DNA from: an uncultured Muribaculum sp.
GTDB taxonomy: Bacteria; Bacteroidota; Bacteroidia; Bacteroidales; Muribaculaceae
Direction of reading: 5' to 3'
DNA length: 24,142 bases
Assembly (NCBI GenBank): GCA_910578835.1
Contig: CAJTSK010000037.1
Location: forward strand, 1 to 24,142
A model generated the notes under the pieces. It ran no database searches. It was not told where the DNA came from and saw only the letters and a list, made by a program, of their open reading frames with translations. Of this stretch, positions 22,305-24,142 are shown piece by piece. The position numbers and the translations under genes were made by a program. Position 1 is the first letter of the stretch, and every line of letters begins with the position of its first letter.

Positions 22305-22970
22305 ATGAAAAATTTAGTTTTATTGCTATTGCTTGTTTTAGGAGTTGTCAACACGTCATTTGCCCGTGACGGTTATTTTACCGACAATATCGGGAAGCAT
22401 GATGTCGCCGTGCTTATTATCGATATGCAGAATGACTTTGTAAAACCCGGTGCCATACTCTGTGTCGATGGCGCAATGCCCACCGTCCCGGCAATAAAAG
22501 AACTCGCCGCTCACGCACGCGAGCATGGATGGAAAGTAATACATGTGATACGCGCACATGACAAAGATGGCATAAATGTAGATGCTCCGCGTATTCCTCT
22601 ATTTACTGATGGCAAACACGGATATTGCGTACCCGAGACAGAAGGCGGCAAAATCATTGACGAACTCACTCCGGAGCCCGGAGACTATGTGATAACCAAA
22701 ACACGCAACAGCGGATTTTTCCAGACCAACCTTGACATGGTGCTCCGTCGACTCGGTATAAAGACCGTGATACTTGCAGGCACACAATATCCTAATTGCG
22801 TAAGAGGCACAGCAGCCGACGCGATGAGCTACGACTATGAGACCGTAATATGTCTTGACGCATGCTCGGCAAAGACTCCGGAAGTCGCTGAAGCCAACAT
22901 TTTTGATATGCGCAACATGGGTATAAAATGCCTCTCTCTTGATGAAGTAAAAGCCACCTACACAGAGTAA
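22305..22970 (+). CDS. Exported isochorismatase-family cysteine hydrolase
   Basis: 221 residues. A clear signal peptide (MKNLVLLLLLVLGVVNTSFA, cleavage after Ala20) precedes a full isochorismatase-like domain with the catalytic triad Asp40 (LIIDMQNDF), Lys132 (VITKTRNSGFF) and Cys165 (GTQYPNCVRGTAADA). The metal-binding D-x-H site of nicotinamidases is not evident, so a PncA role is unlikely; the substrate is unknown. Most relatives are cytoplasmic, so export to the periplasm is unusual. It is followed after only 7 bp by the porin gene, suggesting uptake and hydrolysis of the same small molecule. Expression probably depends on the leader with the hairpin at 22208-22236. Confidence 0.88.
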   Translation: MKNLVLLLLLVLGVVNTSFARDGYFTDNIGKHDVAVLIIDMQNDFVKPGAILCVDGAMPTVPAIKELAAHAREHGWKVIHVIRAHDKDGINVDAPRIPLFTDGKHGYCVPETEGGKIIDELTPEPGDYVITKTRNSGFFQTNLDMVLRRLGIKTVILAGTQYPNCVRGTAADAMSYDYETVICLDACSAKTPEVAEANIFDMRNMGIKCLSLDEVKATYTE

Positions 22971-22977
22971 ACCGACA

Positions 22978-24123
22978 ATGAAAAAATATCTATTAGCGCT
23001 TTGCTGCATCGCAGCAATTACACCTGTCACGTGCCTTGCAGAACGCGCCGACAGCACACTGACAGCCCAAACAGGCAGCTGGGAACACTTTGTAAGCAAA
23101 CTACCCAGGATATCGGGCTATCTTCAGACTGGCTGGAACTATAACAGCCTTAACGAAGGTACATCTACGTTTCAGGTAAAACGACTTCGACTGATGCTTG
23201 ACGGCACAATCAACGAGCGCGCTTCATTCAGGCTTCAAGTGGAAGGCTTCAGCGGAACTCCAGCACACCATAACGGTCAAAAATCACTGCAGATAATGGA
23301 CGCCTATGCAACCTACAAATTCAATCAGGCAATACAAGTAAGGGCAGGTCAGTTTAACTCTCCTCTATGCTACGAGAATTACAATCTCTCCCCTGCAACA
23401 ATGGAGACAATCGACTTCTCTTCGCTCTGTTCGCGTATATTGTTTCGCAATGCACTGGGTTACGACTATTCCGACTTCGGACGCGACTTGGGCATCATGA
23501 TTATGGGCGACATCTTGCCGACAGTACAAGGTTTTTCGAGAATTTCATATAATATATCGCTCACCAATGGACATCTTCCGTCAATTGATGACAATAATAA
23601 ATCAAAAGAAATTCAGGCAGTTATATTTTACCGCCCCGCAAAATACCTTAACCTAAAAGGTGGCTACAACTTCGGAGAGTACACGGGTGAAAAGAATCCT
23701 GTGGGACATAAATATCAGCCCATGCACAGGGCAGTAGCCGGCATATGGTATGACTGCCCTACGGGATTGAATATACGTGGCGAATATGGACATTGCTCCG
23801 CCATACACAATGGAGAATATATAATAAATGAAAATTCATTTTATATTCTTGCCGCATGGAACGCCAAAAGATTTGTACCGGTGGTCAGATACGAGTATTA
23901 CCGCAACAAAATCGACAAAAGCGCCACTAACGCCAACTATGACAAATATCTCGCAGGATTAAACTTCATCGCTTGCAAAGACATAAAATTGCAGGCTAAT
24001 TACACCCTCACATCTTACACACGCCAATCAAGAATCCTAAATAACGGGCACAAGACTTCTGACCAGATTCAAATCATGGGGGTATTCAGGGCGCATGGTA
24101 AAAAAGCTGTGTTTGTGGGATAA
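22978..24123 (+). CDS. Outer-membrane porin (phosphate-selective porin O/P-like)
   Basis: 381 residues. A signal peptide (MKKYLLALCCIAAITPVTCLA, cleavage near 21) leads a beta-barrel rich in alternating strands: RISGYLQTGWNYNSL, FQVKRLRLMLDGTINERASFRLQVEG, IMDAYATYKFNQAIQVRAGQF, YLNLKGGYNFGEY, LNIRGEYGHCS, FVPVVRYEYYRNK. The 'F.vkRlrl...G.in....f..q.e' and 'l..GqF..P' patterns are those of OprO/OprP-like porins. The gene appears complete, ending in TAA. The 7-bp gap links it to the exported hydrolase. Actual selectivity is unknown. Confidence 0.86.
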   Translation: MKKYLLALCCIAAITPVTCLAERADSTLTAQTGSWEHFVSKLPRISGYLQTGWNYNSLNEGTSTFQVKRLRLMLDGTINERASFRLQVEGFSGTPAHHNGQKSLQIMDAYATYKFNQAIQVRAGQFNSPLCYENYNLSPATMETIDFSSLCSRILFRNALGYDYSDFGRDLGIMIMGDILPTVQGFSRISYNISLTNGHLPSIDDNNKSKEIQAVIFYRPAKYLNLKGGYNFGEYTGEKNPVGHKYQPMHRAVAGIWYDCPTGLNIRGEYGHCSAIHNGEYIINENSFYILAAWNAKRFVPVVRYEYYRNKIDKSATNANYDKYLAGLNFIACKDIKLQANYTLTSYTRQSRILNNGHKTSDQIQIMGVFRAHGKKAVFVG

Positions 24124-24129
24124 AAAGCC

Positions 24130-24137
24130 TACCTTTG
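24130..24137 (+). promoter_or_regulatory. -7 box near the window end
   Basis: TACCTTTG matches TAnnTTTG immediately after the porin stop and suggests that a further plus-strand gene begins beyond the window. A TTTG lies 14 bp upstream inside the porin gene, too close for the usual spacing. Confidence 0.4.
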
Positions 24138-24142
24138 TAGTA

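Overview
The window reads as a chromosomal segment of a Bacteroidales bacterium, possibly Muribaculaceae-like; the family is inference. The order rests on repeated Bacteroidetes-type promoters (TTTG, about 20 bp, TAnnTTTG), few Shine-Dalgarno sites, a Thr-Tyr-Gly tRNA cluster, and families typical of the group (DUF3244, lipoprotein TPR regulators with a C-terminal HTH, a porin of the O/P type). I see no transposase, integrase, phage gene or CRISPR array.

Layout. 1-225: three minus-strand tRNA genes, the first cut by the window edge. 502-2855: Xaa-Pro aminopeptidase and a gamma-class carbonic anhydrase, translationally coupled and closed by a bidirectional terminator. 2963-6074, minus strand: a small DUF4234-like membrane protein, trpS, an inositol monophosphatase-family enzyme and an Lrp/AsnC regulator. 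6216-8328, plus strand: GNAT acetyltransferase, then a Zn/Mn-type ABC binding lipoprotein and its ATPase, with no permease beside them. 8329-13238, minus strand: a probable four-gene envelope/ion operon (coiled-coil membrane protein, MgtC family, CPA2 antiporter with two TrkA-C domains, EamA transporter).

13340-18213 is an AT-rich accessory island, all minus strand, of small membrane proteins, lipoproteins and a beta-barrel, mostly unrecognised. Two interspersed repeats frame it: a ~260-bp AT-rich repeat present twice (about 95% identical over its core) and a GC-rich repeat with a 43-bp identical core, also present twice. They lie in the same order around two unrelated genes, giving two cassettes of the form AT repeat - gene - GC repeat. 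Upstream of the second cassette is a three-gene envelope operon (DUF3244 secreted protein, lipoprotein, outer-membrane barrel; the last two overlap as ATGA). It is driven by a strong promoter and divergent from a membrane-anchored TPR/HTH regulator at 18443-20161. The regulator's sensor half is AT-rich like the island, while its DNA-binding half has the composition of the core genome. The shared intergenic region carries three TGTACAT sites, two of them 11 bp apart. This regulator-envelope-cassette block is the best candidate for an undescribed system.

20162-20506 is non-coding with tandem repeats. 20507-24123, plus strand: a HerA-like/YjgR-family ATPase, then a leader with a promoter, a 31-codon ORF ending inside a strong hairpin, an exported isochorismatase-family hydrolase and a porin.
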